From contig NZ_AUFB01000004.1 in NCBI RefSeq assembly GCF_000426285.1, forward strand, positions 1 to 64,000: a stretch of 64,000 bases of DNA, written 5' to 3'. Positions 1 to 8,999 of this stretch are shown one piece after another (the first letter of the stretch is position 1; each line of letters opens with the position of its first letter). The position numbers and the translations under genes were made by a program. The notes below the pieces were generated by a model, which searched no databases, was not told the origin of the DNA, and saw only the letters and a program-made list of their open reading frames with translations. This stretch comes from Rhizobium leucaenae USDA 9039 (lineage in GTDB: Bacteria > Pseudomonadota > Alphaproteobacteria > Rhizobiales > Rhizobiaceae).

Positions 1-325
1 TCGCCTACATGACCTTTCCCAAGCAGCACTGGACCAAGCTTCACAGCACGAACCCGATTGAGCGATTGAATGGAGAAATCAAGCGAAGGACCGAGGTCGT
101 CGGCATCTTTCCAAACGACGATGCCATCGTCAGGCTCGTCGGCGCTTTGCTTCTGGAGCAAAATGATGAGTGGGCTGTTCAGCGCTCGCGGTACATGACA
201 CTGGAAACCATCGCGACAATGAGCGATGATCCGCTCATCAACTTGCCTGCTGCGGCAAGCTGACCCGTTCCCGGCCCTGTCCGGAAAGCTCGACGATCGA
301 CCGAGCTACACCACTCCCTGGGACA
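1..325 (+). mobile_element. Right-hand end of an IS256-family insertion sequence (partial)
   Basis: The window opens inside an IS256-type transposase gene. About 60 bases after its stop the sequence ends in a stretch (roughly 303-325, gagctacaccactccctggg) that I take as the terminal inverted repeat. Beyond it the reading frame of a native DUF2971 gene begins on the other strand. The left end and the target duplication lie outside the window, so the exact boundary at about 325 is an inference from the change from IS-like to gene-like sequence. Confidence 0.6.
3..263 (+). CDS. IS256-family (Mutator-type) transposase, C-terminal fragment
   Basis: This is the last part (about 86 residues) of a DDE transposase of the IS256/Mutator family, which moves its own element by cut-and-paste or copy-out. 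The diagnostic C-terminal block is visible: HSTNPIERLNGEIKRRT followed by VVGIFPND and a conserved LVGALLLEQNDEW. The frame is open to the left edge of the window, so the gene starts upstream; whether the whole gene is intact cannot be seen. Its stop codon at 261-263 lies close to the presumed right end of the element. The last 26 bases overlap, on the opposite strand, the end of the neighbouring DUF2971 reading frame. Confidence 0.88.
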   Translation, partial: AYMTFPKQHWTKLHSTNPIERLNGEIKRRTEVVGIFPNDDAIVRLVGALLLEQNDEWAVQRSRYMTLETIATMSDDPLINLPAAAS

Positions 326-1062
326 TCATCGGTCTCGGCCAGTTCCTGCTCGCTATGCGGTCCAATCATGATCGAATCCAAGCCCAGATCGGTTTGTCCC
401 TCAACAAGCGATTGCTGCAGCGGAAGATCGAAATAAGGGATTGGAAAGCCGGGGCCTGAGCGGACACGGACCTTGTCGTGATCTATCGTGGTCGGATCTG
501 AGATCAGCCGCCACTCATTCTCCTCCGCAAAGCTTTTATCTTTGAAGCTTGAGGCATAGACATGGAAACCGGCGACCCACCCTTCGGCAAGGTGCCAAAT
601 ATTTTCGTCTGAAAATTGTTGCTCCTCAAGCTCGAACAGGAACGGCTCGAGGTAATTGTTTATGATCTTGATTTTGTCGCTATCGTCGTAAACGCATTTC
701 AGCAGTTTGAAATGGGTCCGTTGTCCCGCTGCTTCCAGGGCGGATTTATGGAAGCCCAAGGAAACGCCACCGAGTGCGGCATATCCCCGCCATTGGCTAA
801 GCAGGTCCCCATTTTCCGCAAATGAGGCTACGCAGACGAAGTTTCGCCGAACCGTGTGAAGGATTTTCTCTATACTCCCAAGCAGTCGCTTTCCATTTAG
901 ACCCTGCGTGTTGATCCGGCCTTCGGCAATCTCGGAAGCGAGAGCAATTCCGTGCCTGAACTCTTCCTTATCGTTCAGAAAATGAATGCACGACGCCCAC
1001 AGAGACTTCGACCCGAGAATCCCAAGAGCACCGGAAAACGTGGTGTAATGGTACAGCTTCAT
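238..1062 (-). CDS. DUF2971 family protein, 3' end replaced by IS sequence
   Basis: This hypothetical protein of the DUF2971 family has no assigned biochemical function. The N-terminal block MKLYHYTTFSGALGIL, then ASCIHFLNDKEEF and later SQWRGYA, match the family pattern. I chose the ATG at 1062 because GAGGGA lies six bases upstream and the family begins at MKLYHYT; an upstream ATG at 1140 lacks this. The protein is about 274 residues here. The native frame reads to around GPHSEQELAET and then enters the IS256 end at about 325. The last 28 or so residues and the stop codon are therefore encoded by the insertion sequence on its non-transposase strand. The gene is probably a C-terminally altered, possibly inactive, copy. 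Confidence 0.75.
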   Translation of the reverse strand: MKLYHYTTFSGALGILGSKSLWASCIHFLNDKEEFRHGIALASEIAEGRINTQGLNGKRLLGSIEKILHTVRRNFVCVASFAENGDLLSQWRGYAALGGVSLGFHKSALEAAGQRTHFKLLKCVYDDSDKIKIINNYLEPFLFELEEQQFSDENIWHLAEGWVAGFHVYASSFKDKSFAEENEWRLISDPTTIDHDKVRVRSGPGFPIPYFDLPLQQSLVEGQTDLGLDSIMIGPHSEQELAETDDVPGSGVARSIVELSGQGRERVSLPQQAS

Positions 1063-1581
1063 TTGTCCCTCGTCCTCAAGTGATGCGCTTTGAGTAGCCG
1101 CAACATCAATTGACAAAAGAAATGCGCCAGGCTGCCGCAATATCGATCCGTGAGCCGGAAGCTAGAACAGAGGCATTGAAAGTTGCTGCATGGGTTTTTT
1201 GTTCCGTCGAGATCGTTGTCGGCGGGACGGGGGCGCTTTTGCGATGCGCTCTTCGTCGAATGATGGCGAACTGATCAGATATCTGAAATTTGGAAACAGG
1301 AACGATGTGACAACGAGCGGCGATTATTGCTCTAAGTCACTATTGCGCCTCGATATATAGCATGGAGATTACGCGACTCCGATAGGATATTTTCGCGGAG
1401 GATGCGATCGGAGCAGGTTTTGCCTAGCAGTCAAACGATCTTAATTCTCGTTGTTGCGGCTGAAGATACATGGCGCCGTCCGATATCGTCTTCTGGAAGC
1501 ATCGGCACTCTCAGGATTGGCGTCAGTTATTTCCGTGATGCCCGCCATAAGCAACGGAGTAGTTTGGTGGAATAAAGTGCT
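1063..1581. other. Intergenic region with no recognisable gene
   Basis: About 520 bases between the DUF2971 start and the BON-domain gene. I see no convincing coding frame, tRNA or strong terminator. Part of it (about 1260-1450) is more AT-rich than its surroundings and may hold the DUF2971 promoter or remains of a decayed gene. Confidence 0.4.
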
Positions 1582-1848
1582 TCACCCCACCAGAATCCTG
1601 TTCCTCACCAGCCTCACCCCCGGCACCGCTTCCGCGACGACGGTTGCCCGCTCGACTTCCTGCGGTGTGGCCGCGGTTCCGTCCAATCGGATTTCCTGGC
1701 CCACGGCGGTGACCGTGACCTCGGAGGCGTCAAGGCCGCCGGCGACGGCGAGAGCGTCTGCGACGGTGGATTCCAGCGCCGAGCGTTTGGCATTTTCGCT
1801 TTCTATTTCGGGCTTTGAGCCATGAAACGTCGCTGCTTTGAAAACCAT
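1582..1848 (-). CDS. BON-domain protein
   Basis: A small 88-residue protein that is nearly all one BON domain (about residues 22-88), a fold found in periplasmic and membrane-associated proteins such as OsmY and thought to bind phospholipid or other surfaces. Visible features are a leading helix (ALESTVADALA), the strand-turn DASEVTVTAVGQEIRLDGTA and the closing VPGVRLVRNRILV. No signal peptide is present, so it is probably cytoplasmic or membrane-peripheral. The ATG at 1848 has AGGAG about eight bases upstream. It stands alone and is divergent from dxr. Its specific role is unknown. Confidence 0.72.
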   Translation of the reverse strand: MVFKAATFHGSKPEIESENAKRSALESTVADALAVAGGLDASEVTVTAVGQEIRLDGTAATPQEVERATVVAEAVPGVRLVRNRILVG

Positions 1849-2048
1849 TGCCCCTTCTCCTGCGCCTCTGCCGGATGGGAAACGCGGTATCTGCGTATTG
1901 GTTCATTCGCAGCCCGAAATTACCACTAAAGCCAGTAATTTCAGCGGGAAGGGACCGGTATTGCCCGCGCCGACAGAGCTGCGGACTTGCCGCCTCCCGC
2001 GATCCCCTGTAGAGCCATGGGCAATCACAGCAAGATGCGGATACTGGA

Positions 2049-3242
2049 ATGACCACCGGGAGCAAGGCGCCGCGCCGCCTGACGATATTGGGTTCGACCG
2101 GCTCGATCGGACAGAACACGCTCGACGTCATTGCCCAACTGGGCGGGCGCGAAGCCTTCGATATCGCCGCAATCACCGGGCATGACAATATCGATCTCTT
2201 GGCGAGCCAGGCGAAAGCCTGCGGCGCCGCTCTCGCCGTCACCGCCAATGAGGAGCGCTATCACGACCTCAAGGCGGCGCTTGCCGGAACCGGCATTGCC
2301 GCAGCCGCGGGCAGGAACGCTCTCATCGAGGCTGCCGCCATTCCTTCCGATTGGGTAATGGCGGCGATCGTCGGCACGGCAGGGCTTGCGCCGACGCTGG
2401 AAGCCGCGCGACGGGGCGCCGATATCGCGCTCGCCAACAAGGAATGCCTGGTTTCCGCCGGCGATCTCTTCGTTCGTGCCGTCAGCGAAGGAGGCGGACG
2501 GCTGATCCCGGTGGACAGCGAGCACAGCGCGATTTTCCAGGCGCTTGAGGATGACCAGCAGCATGCGGTCGAGCGCATCATTTTGACCGCCTCGGGCGGC
2601 CCCTTCCGCACATGGTCGCGCGAAGAGATGGCCAATGTCACGGCAGCGACAGCGCGCGCGCATCCGAACTGGTCGATGGGCCTGAAGATCTCCATCGGCA
2701 GCGCTTCGATGTTCAACAAGGCGCTGGAGATGATCGAGGCCAAACATCTGTTCAATGTCGGCCCGGATCACATCGAGGTCATCGTCCATCCGCAATCCAT
2801 CGTCCATTCGATGGTCGGCTATACCGACGGCTCGGTGCTGGCGCAGCTCGGCTGCCCGGACATGCGCACGGCCATCGGCTATGCGCTGACCTATCCGTCC
2901 CGGCCGAAGCTCGATGTCGAGCGGCTGGATTTTGCCAAACTGGCCCGGCTGGATTTCGAAGCGCCGGATGAAGTCCGTTTTCCCGCGCTGCGTCTTGCTC
3001 GTGCCGCGCTGGAACGCGGCGGGCTGCAGGGCGCCGTCATGAATGCTGCCGAAGAGATAGCTTTTCAGGCCTTCGTAGACGAGCGCATCGGCTTCCTCGA
3101 CATGGCCGATATCGCCGAAGCGGTCATGGACCAGATGATCGGCACCGGCAGCGCCGAAACGATGGATGCGGTCTTTGCCGCCGACGATGAGGCCCGCAGC
3201 CGCGCCAGCGCGCTTGTCGCGCAAAAGGAAAAGGCGGCGTAA
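2049..3242 (+). CDS. dxr: 1-deoxy-D-xylulose 5-phosphate reductoisomerase
   Basis: Converts DXP to 2-C-methyl-D-erythritol 4-phosphate with NADPH, the committed step of the MEP isoprenoid pathway, in the cytoplasm. The 397-residue length is normal. The N-terminal nucleotide-binding motif ILGSTGSIGQNTLDV, the middle NKECLVSAG, and the metal/substrate motifs VDSEHSAIFQ and NKALEMIEAKHLF, carrying the acidic ligands, are all intact. It is not next to the uppS-cdsA-rseP genes that accompany dxr in many bacteria. A dehydratase gene follows on the same strand after about 87 bases. The ATG at 2049 lacks a strong Shine-Dalgarno sequence, but the N-terminus fits the family. Confidence 0.96.
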   Translation: MTTGSKAPRRLTILGSTGSIGQNTLDVIAQLGGREAFDIAAITGHDNIDLLASQAKACGAALAVTANEERYHDLKAALAGTGIAAAAGRNALIEAAAIPSDWVMAAIVGTAGLAPTLEAARRGADIALANKECLVSAGDLFVRAVSEGGGRLIPVDSEHSAIFQALEDDQQHAVERIILTASGGPFRTWSREEMANVTAATARAHPNWSMGLKISIGSASMFNKALEMIEAKHLFNVGPDHIEVIVHPQSIVHSMVGYTDGSVLAQLGCPDMRTAIGYALTYPSRPKLDVERLDFAKLARLDFEAPDEVRFPALRLARAALERGGLQGAVMNAAEEIAFQAFVDERIGFLDMADIAEAVMDQMIGTGSAETMDAVFAADDEARSRASALVAQKEKAA

Positions 3243-3329
3243 CCCGCCTGCAAGAAGGCGTGAAAGCCGGAAACGGATAACTGCTCTCATCGGCAGATCT
3301 GCGAATTGTTTGTTAGCGAGAGTCTTTCC

Positions 3330-4244
3330 ATGGCACTGCATCTCGAAACTCCGCTGCTCGAATCCCGCCCCCTGAGTTTGGCGTCGGGGCGATCCGTCTG
3401 GTTGAAGATGGATGCGCTTCAGCCGCCCGGCTCCTTCAAAATCCGTGGTATTGGGGCAGCGTGCGAGCATCATGCCAGAAGCGGAAAGCGCCGCTTCGTA
3501 TCCTCCTCCGGAGGCAATGCAGGCATTGCGGTGGCTTATGCCGGACGCCGCCTCTCGATCCCGGTGTCGGTCTTCGTTCCGCAGACCACGACCGAAAGGG
3601 CAAAGTCGCTGATCCGCCAGGAGGGCGCTGAGGTCTTCGTCCATGGCGCGTCCTGGCAAGAGGCAAACGAGCGCGCGCTCGAGGCGGTCGACGCGGAAAC
3701 CGCATTCATTCACCCGTTTGATGATCCGCTCCTCTGGGCGGGCCACGCAACGATGATCGACGAGGTCGTCAGAGCCGGCATCACGTTCGATGCGGTCGTT
3801 CTTTCGGTCGGCGGTGGAGGGCTTTTGGCCGGCGTTTCGGAAGGGCTTGATCGTAACGGCCTTCAAAATGTTCCGATCATTGCTGTCGAAACAGAAGGCG
3901 CCGCGTCGCTCGTAGCCTCCGTGAAGGCTGGCAAGCTCACCGAACTGCCCGCCATCACCAGCATCGCAACATCATTGGGCGCACGAAAAGTCGCCGAACG
4001 CGCTTTTGAGATTACGCGGAACAGGCCGGTCGATTGTGTTGTTGTCGATGATCGGGTTGCTGTCGACGCATGCATGCGCTTCCTCGACGATCATCGCGTG
4101 CTCGTAGAGCCGGCCTGCGGCGCTGCATTGGCCGTAGCCTACGCCCATGCCGATCGGCTGGCGCGCTTCGAGCGCGTGCTAATGATCGCCTGCGGCGGAG
4201 CGACCGCCACCCTCACGCAGTTGCAGGCTTGGCAAGCATCCTGA
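3330..4244 (+). CDS. Serine/threonine dehydratase-like PLP enzyme (fold type II)
   Basis: A 304-residue pyridoxal-phosphate enzyme resembling the short L-serine/L-threonine dehydratases (eukaryotic SDS/CHA1 type), which deaminate serine to pyruvate or threonine to 2-oxobutyrate. The PLP lysine motif PPGSFKIRG lies near residue 35, the asparagine loop SSGGNAGIA near 60, and the glycine-rich phosphate loop SVGGGGLLAG near 160. There is no C-terminal ACT-like regulatory domain, so allosteric control like that of IlvA is not expected. The ATG at 3330 has GCGAGAG six bases upstream and is preferred to an in-frame ATG at 3306. Substrate preference cannot be read from the sequence. Confidence 0.85.
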   Translation: MALHLETPLLESRPLSLASGRSVWLKMDALQPPGSFKIRGIGAACEHHARSGKRRFVSSSGGNAGIAVAYAGRRLSIPVSVFVPQTTTERAKSLIRQEGAEVFVHGASWQEANERALEAVDAETAFIHPFDDPLLWAGHATMIDEVVRAGITFDAVVLSVGGGGLLAGVSEGLDRNGLQNVPIIAVETEGAASLVASVKAGKLTELPAITSIATSLGARKVAERAFEITRNRPVDCVVVDDRVAVDACMRFLDDHRVLVEPACGAALAVAYAHADRLARFERVLMIACGGATATLTQLQAWQAS

Positions 4245-4268
4245 TTGTCGCCCGAAATTCACAAGTCA

Positions 4269-4295
4269 GGGCGCGGAAACAGTATCTCCGCGCCC
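4269..4295. terminator. Hairpin between two convergent genes
   Basis: A perfect 9-bp stem (gggcgcgga / tccgcgccc) with a 9-base loop sits between the convergent dehydratase and hemA genes. There is no long T run on either side, so termination in both directions is an inference from the position. Confidence 0.5.
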
Positions 4296-4324
4296 GGATC
4301 AAGAATGAAAATGTAAGCCGCCTC

Positions 4325-5536
4325 TTACGCGACAGCCCTTGCCAGCGCACAGCGCGACCAGAGCGCATGCAGCGCGCCGACGAGATGCTCGATATCGGCA
4401 TCCGAATGCAACGGCGTCGGTGTGATGCGCAGGCGTTCGGTCTTCTTCGGCACGGTCGGATAGTTGATCGGCTGCACGTAGACACCCATGTCGAGCAGCA
4501 GATCGGAGATCCACTTGCACTTGGCGGCATCGCCGACCAAAACCGGCACGACATGGCTCGGGTTCGGCATATGCGGAATGCCGGCAGCGTCGAGCTGAGC
4601 GCGCAGCCTGCGCACCCGATCCTGATGTCGGGCGCGTTCGAACTGGCTGACCTTCAAATGCCGGATCGAGGCGACAGCGCCTGCCGCCAGTGCTGGCGGC
4701 AACGACGTCGTGAAGATGAAGCCGGAGGCAAAGGAGCGAATGAAATCGCAAAGTGCAGTCGAAGCGGCAATATAGCCGCCCATGACGCCGAAGGCCTTGC
4801 CGAGCGTACCCTCGATCACCGTCAGCCGGTCCATCAGCCCTTCGCGCTCGGCAATGCCGCCGCCGCGCGGTCCGTACATGCCGACGGCATGCACTTCGTC
4901 GAGATAGGTCATGGCGCCGTATTTGTCGGCGAGATCGCAGATTTCCTTGATCGGCGCGATGTCGCCATCCATCGAATAGACGCTCTCGAAGGCGATCAGC
5001 TTCGGCGCCTTCGGATCGGCGGCCTTCAGCTTCGCTTCGAGATCAGTGAGATCGTTGTGCTTCCAGATGACCTTGTCGCACTTGGCATAACGGATGCCCT
5101 CGATCATCGAGGCATGGTTCAGCGCATCCGAAAAGATGATCAGGCCAGGAATCTTCGCGCCGAGCGTGCCGAGCGTCGCCCAGTTGGAAATATAGCCGGA
5201 GGTGAAGATCAGGGCGGATTCCTTGCCGTGCAGATCGGCGAGCTCTTGCTCCAGAAGAACATGGTAGTGGTTGGTGCCAGAAATATTCCGGGTGCCTCCC
5301 GCACCCGCGCCACAGTGATCGACGGCCTCTTTCATGGCTTCGATCACCTTGGGATGCTGGCCCATGCCGAGATAGTCGTTCGAGCACCAGACCGTTACGT
5401 CCTTGGAGCCTTCCGGCGTATGCCAGGTCGCGCGCGGAAAGCTGCCGCGCTGACGCTCCAGATCGGCGAACACGCGATACCGGCCTTCCTGACGAAGACC
5501 GTCCAGTTCACCTTTGAAAAATGCTTCGAAATCCAT
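4325..5536 (-). CDS. hemA: 5-aminolevulinate synthase
   Basis: PLP enzyme that condenses glycine and succinyl-CoA to 5-aminolevulinate, the first step of haem synthesis by the Shemin (C4) route used by alphaproteobacteria. From the ATG at 5536 the protein is 403 residues, the usual length. It contains CSNDYLGMG, the glycine-binding [13 protein letters not shown], the PLP-phosphate motif [12 protein letters not shown], and the Schiff-base lysine in EGTLGKAFG (residue 247). An ATG one codon earlier (5539) and a longer upstream frame exist, but TGGAG lies at the right distance and the family starts MDFEAFF. An inverted repeat about 120 bases upstream may regulate it. Confidence 0.96.
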   Translation of the reverse strand: MDFEAFFKGELDGLRQEGRYRVFADLERQRGSFPRATWHTPEGSKDVTVWCSNDYLGMGQHPKVIEAMKEAVDHCGAGAGGTRNISGTNHYHVLLEQELADLHGKESALIFTSGYISNWATLGTLGAKIPGLIIFSDALNHASMIEGIRYAKCDKVIWKHNDLTDLEAKLKAADPKAPKLIAFESVYSMDGDIAPIKEICDLADKYGAMTYLDEVHAVGMYGPRGGGIAEREGLMDRLTVIEGTLGKAFGVMGGYIAASTALCDFIRSFASGFIFTTSLPPALAAGAVASIRHLKVSQFERARHQDRVRRLRAQLDAAGIPHMPNPSHVVPVLVGDAAKCKWISDLLLDMGVYVQPINYPTVPKKTERLRITPTPLHSDADIEHLVGALHALWSRCALARAVA

Positions 5537-5656
5537 CATCTGCTCCAGAACCATGCGACCGTTTTTCATGATTGCCGGTCTGCACGTCAACCCCTCCGCA
5601 TCGCTTTCGCACTCGCTGCGGCAAATGGCCCTTAATTTTGAACTATTCCAGACAAG

Positions 5657-5684
5657 AATTGTCAATCACCGAGATTTGACAATT
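5657..5684 (-). promoter_or_regulatory. Inverted repeat with TTGACA box upstream of hemA
   Basis: Perfect 9-bp arms AATTGTCAA and TTGACAATT are separated by 10 bases, about 120 bases upstream of the hemA start codon. Read in the hemA direction, the proximal arm supplies TTGACA, a good -35 hexamer. A clear -10 hexamer is not obvious. The symmetry suggests an operator; the binding protein is unknown. Confidence 0.45.
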
Positions 5685-5755
5685 GAGCCCAATCTCCGGA
5701 ATGCGCGAAACCGGAAAGGCGGCCAAGCCGCCCTTCCTGCATTTTCCGCGCGAAC

Positions 5756-6550
5756 CTATGCCACCGCAGCCGCGCGCTTTGCCATGACCTTGATCAAATT
5801 GGCGCGATATTCAGCCGTGGCATGCAGATCGGACAGGAGCGTCGATGGATCGACGGCTGCGCTGGCGAGCGCATCCGGCGACCAGTTCGCCGCAAGCGCC
5901 TGCTCCATTCCGCCGTGACGGAACACGCCATCAGCACCCGCCCCGGTGACTGCAACCCGCACGCCGTCCGTTCCCTTGGCGACGAACACGCCGGTCATGG
6001 CATAGCGCGAGGCCGGATTGGGGAACTTGGCATAGCCTGCTTTTTCCGGCGCCTCGAAGGTGATGGCGGTAATCAGCTCACCCTCTTCCAGCGCCGTCTC
6101 GAACAGCCCGGTGAAGAAATCATCGGCTGCGATCTGACGCCTGTCGGTCACAATGGTGGCCCCCAAGCCCAGCATGGCCGAAGGATAGTCCGCCGCCGGG
6201 TCGTTGTTGGCGACCGAGCCGCCGATCGTGCCCATATGGCGGACATGCGGATCGCCGATCATCCCGGCAAGATTGCAGAGCGCCGGGCAGACGGCGCGGA
6301 TCGCCGCCGAGGAGGCGACCTCCGCATGCGTCGTCGCAGCGCCGATCGTTACCCTGCGGCCGTCGGCGCGGATGCCCTTCAGCGCCGGGATATGCCTGAG
6401 ATCGACGAGATCGCTCGGCGACGCGAGACGCTGCTTCATGGTGGCGATCAGCGTCATGCCGCCGGAGACATATTTGCCTTCCGGCATATCGGACAGAAGC
6501 TTGACGGCTTCGTCGACCGAGGAGGCGCGGTGATAGTTGGTTGCGTACAT
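5756..6550 (-). CDS. coxM: Molybdenum hydroxylase FAD-binding (medium) subunit, CoxM-like
   Basis: A 264-residue FAD-binding subunit of a three-part molybdenum hydroxylase (xanthine oxidase/CO dehydrogenase family). It carries electrons from the iron-sulfur subunit to an acceptor. The FAD-binding PCMH motifs are visible: YVSGGMTLIATMKQRL near residue 30, and the pair ATTHAEVASS and HVRHMGTIGGSVANNDPAADYP near 100-115. The C-terminal CO_deh_flav_C part follows. The ATG at 6550 follows a strong GGAGGAG. It is the last gene of the S-L-M operon, 20 bases after coxL. The name is by family; the substrate may not be CO. Confidence 0.88.
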   Translation of the reverse strand: MYATNYHRASSVDEAVKLLSDMPEGKYVSGGMTLIATMKQRLASPSDLVDLRHIPALKGIRADGRRVTIGAATTHAEVASSAAIRAVCPALCNLAGMIGDPHVRHMGTIGGSVANNDPAADYPSAMLGLGATIVTDRRQIAADDFFTGLFETALEEGELITAITFEAPEKAGYAKFPNPASRYAMTGVFVAKGTDGVRVAVTGAGADGVFRHGGMEQALAANWSPDALASAAVDPSTLLSDLHATAEYRANLIKVMAKRAAAVA

Positions 6551-6570
6551 GGTTTTCTCCTCCCCTTGTC

Positions 6571-8916
6571 TCAGGCCACGGCCCGGGCTGCTTCCCACAC
6601 CTTTAGCGGCGTGGCGGGCATGGTCAGGGCATTGTTGCCGATCGCATCGGTGATGGCGTTGATCAACGCCGGCGGCGAGCCGATGGCGCCCGCCTCGCCG
6701 CAGCCCTTGACCCCCAGCGGATTGTTCGGGCAGGGCGTGTTTTGATGCGACAGATTGAAGGACGGCAGATCGTCGGCGCGCGGCATGGCGTAGTCCATGA
6801 AGCTCGCCGTCAGCAACTGGCCGCTTGCATCGTAGTGCACGGCTTCCAGCAACGCCTGTCCGACTCCCTGCGCGATGCCGCCATGCACCTGACCTTCGAC
6901 GATCATCGGATTGATGATATTGCCGAAATCGTCCGCGGCGACGAACTGGATAATATCGGTCTTGCCGGTTTCCGGATCGACCTCGACTTCGCAGATGTAG
7001 CAGCCGGCCGGGAAGGTGAAGTTCGCCGGATCGTAGAAGGCCGTTTCCTTCAGGCCTGGTTCCAGGCCGGAGGGGAGGTTATGTGCGGTATAGGCGGCGA
7101 GCGCCACCTGGAACCAGGGCAGCGACTTGTCGGTGCCGGCGACTTTGACCTCGCCGTTTTCGATGACGATATCGCTCTCGTCGGCTTCCATGAGATGCGC
7201 GGCGATCTTCTTCGCCTTGGCTTCTACCTTGTCGAGCGCCTTCACGACGGCGGACATGCCGACGGCGCCGGAACGCGAGCCGTAGGTGCCCATGCCCATC
7301 TGCACCTTGTCGGTGTCGCCATGAACGATCGACACGCTGTCGATCGGCACGCCGAACCGGTCGGCGACAAGCTGTGCGAAGGTCGTCTCATGCCCCTGGC
7401 CATGGCTGTGCGAACCGGTAAGCACCTCGACGGTGCCGACCGCGTTCACCCGCACTTCCGCCGATTCCCACAGGCCGACCCCGGCGCCGAGCGAACCGAC
7501 CGCCTGGGAGGGCGCAAGCCCGCAGGCCTCGATATAGCAGCTCATGCCGATGCCGCGCTTCTTGCCGCGCGCCTCCGCCGCAGTCTTGCGGGCCGGGAAA
7601 CCGTTCCAATCGGCCTGCTGCATGGCGGCATCCAGCGATGCCTCGTAGTTGCCGGCGTCATAATTCATGATGACCGGCGTCTGATGGGGGAAGGAGCGGA
7701 CGAAGTTGGCTCGCCTGAGTTCCGCGGGTGACACGCCGAGCTCGCGCGCCGCCGTTTCGACGGTGCGCTCCAGAAGATAAGTCGCCTCCGGACGACCGGC
7801 ACCGCGATAGGCGTCAACCGGTACCGTATTGGTATAGACGGTGCGAACATTGGCGTGGATCGCCGGGATCGCATATTGGCCTGATAGTAGCGTCGCATAA
7901 AGGTAGGTCGGCACGCAGGACGAGAAGAGCGACATATAGGCGCCAAGATTGGCGATGGTATCGACCTTCAACGCCGTGATGCGGTTTTGGGCATCGAAGG
8001 CCATCTTCACCTTGGAGACGTGGTCGCGGCCATGCGCATCGGTCAGGAATGCCTCGGTACGGTCGGCCGTCCATTTGACCGGCACGCCGGTCTTCTTCGA
8101 CGCCCAGAGGCAGACGATCTCCTCGGGATAGATATAGATCTTGGAGCCAAAGCCGCCGCCGACATCCGGCGCGATGACGCGTAGCTTGTTTTCCGGCGCG
8201 ACATTGTAGAAAGCGCTCATGACCAGCCGCGCCACATGCGGGTTCTGGCTGGTGGTGTAGCAGGTATAGTGATCGTCGCCGGCATCATAGATGCCGAGGG
8301 TCGCACGCGGCTCCATGGCATTCGGCGACAGGCGGTTGTTGTGAATTTCGAGCTCCGTGACATGGGCCGCTTCGGCGATTGCCTTGTCGGTCGCGGCGGC
8401 ATCGCCGAGTTCCCAGTCGAAGATCAAATTGTCAGCCGCTTCCGGATGAAGCTGTGGCGCGCCGGGCTTCAGCGCCTCGACCGCTTCGATAACGGCGGGA
8501 AGCTCTTCATAATCCACCACGACGGCCTCGGCCGCATCGCGGGCCTCGCCAAGCGAATCGGCCACCACGATCGCCACGGCATCGCCGACATAACGCACGG
8601 TATCGACCGCCAGCGGCCGCCAGGCGCCCATCTTCATCGGCGTCCCGTCCTTGGAGTGGATCATCCAGCCGCAGATGAGATTGCCGATGCCATCGGCCAG
8701 CAATTGCTTACCGTCCAGCACGCCGATCACGCCCGGCATGGCCAATGCAGCCGACGCGTCGATGCCGGTGAACTTCGCATGCGCATACGGGCTGCGAACG
8801 AAATAGGCATACTTCATGCCCGGCGCCACCATGTCGTCGGTATAGCGCCCCTTGCCCGTCAGAAATCGCTTGTCTTCCTTGCGCGCGACGCGCGCGCCAA
8901 TGCCTTCAACGCCCAT
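6571..8916 (-). CDS. coxL: Molybdenum hydroxylase large subunit, form II CO-dehydrogenase-like
   Basis: The 781-residue catalytic subunit holding the molybdopterin cytosine dinucleotide cofactor. An N-terminal aldehyde oxidase/xanthine dehydrogenase a/b hammerhead domain (about residues 15-125) precedes the Mo-binding domain, with GGGFGSK and the distal GVKGCGEAGAIGSPPA containing the catalytic glutamate. The active-site loop reads AYRGAGR near residue 371. This is the form II signature; true CO oxidisers (form I) have AYxCSFR. Form II enzymes are poorly characterised, so CO oxidation is doubtful. The ATG at 8916 follows GGGAGGA. The gene lies 83 bases after coxS. Confidence 0.9.
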   Translation of the reverse strand: MGVEGIGARVARKEDKRFLTGKGRYTDDMVAPGMKYAYFVRSPYAHAKFTGIDASAALAMPGVIGVLDGKQLLADGIGNLICGWMIHSKDGTPMKMGAWRPLAVDTVRYVGDAVAIVVADSLGEARDAAEAVVVDYEELPAVIEAVEALKPGAPQLHPEAADNLIFDWELGDAAATDKAIAEAAHVTELEIHNNRLSPNAMEPRATLGIYDAGDDHYTCYTTSQNPHVARLVMSAFYNVAPENKLRVIAPDVGGGFGSKIYIYPEEIVCLWASKKTGVPVKWTADRTEAFLTDAHGRDHVSKVKMAFDAQNRITALKVDTIANLGAYMSLFSSCVPTYLYATLLSGQYAIPAIHANVRTVYTNTVPVDAYRGAGRPEATYLLERTVETAARELGVSPAELRRANFVRSFPHQTPVIMNYDAGNYEASLDAAMQQADWNGFPARKTAAEARGKKRGIGMSCYIEACGLAPSQAVGSLGAGVGLWESAEVRVNAVGTVEVLTGSHSHGQGHETTFAQLVADRFGVPIDSVSIVHGDTDKVQMGMGTYGSRSGAVGMSAVVKALDKVEAKAKKIAAHLMEADESDIVIENGEVKVAGTDKSLPWFQVALAAYTAHNLPSGLEPGLKETAFYDPANFTFPAGCYICEVEVDPETGKTDIIQFVAADDFGNIINPMIVEGQVHGGIAQGVGQALLEAVHYDASGQLLTASFMDYAMPRADDLPSFNLSHQNTPCPNNPLGVKGCGEAGAIGSPPALINAITDAIGNNALTMPATPLKVWEAARAVA

Positions 8917-8999
8917 GATATCCTCCCATTGGGGTTCCGGGGTCGGCAATCCGCCAAGATAACGGTCGTTGGCGTTCGCCAGACAATCTCGGTGAAATC

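Noticed and set aside
1451..1825. 124-codon plus-strand frame
   Set aside because: Antisense to the BON gene; no domain or ribosome-binding site.
2025..3866. A 613-codon open frame on the minus strand
   Set aside because: Antisense to dxr and the dehydratase gene; low-complexity Arg/Gly/Ala composition and no domain.
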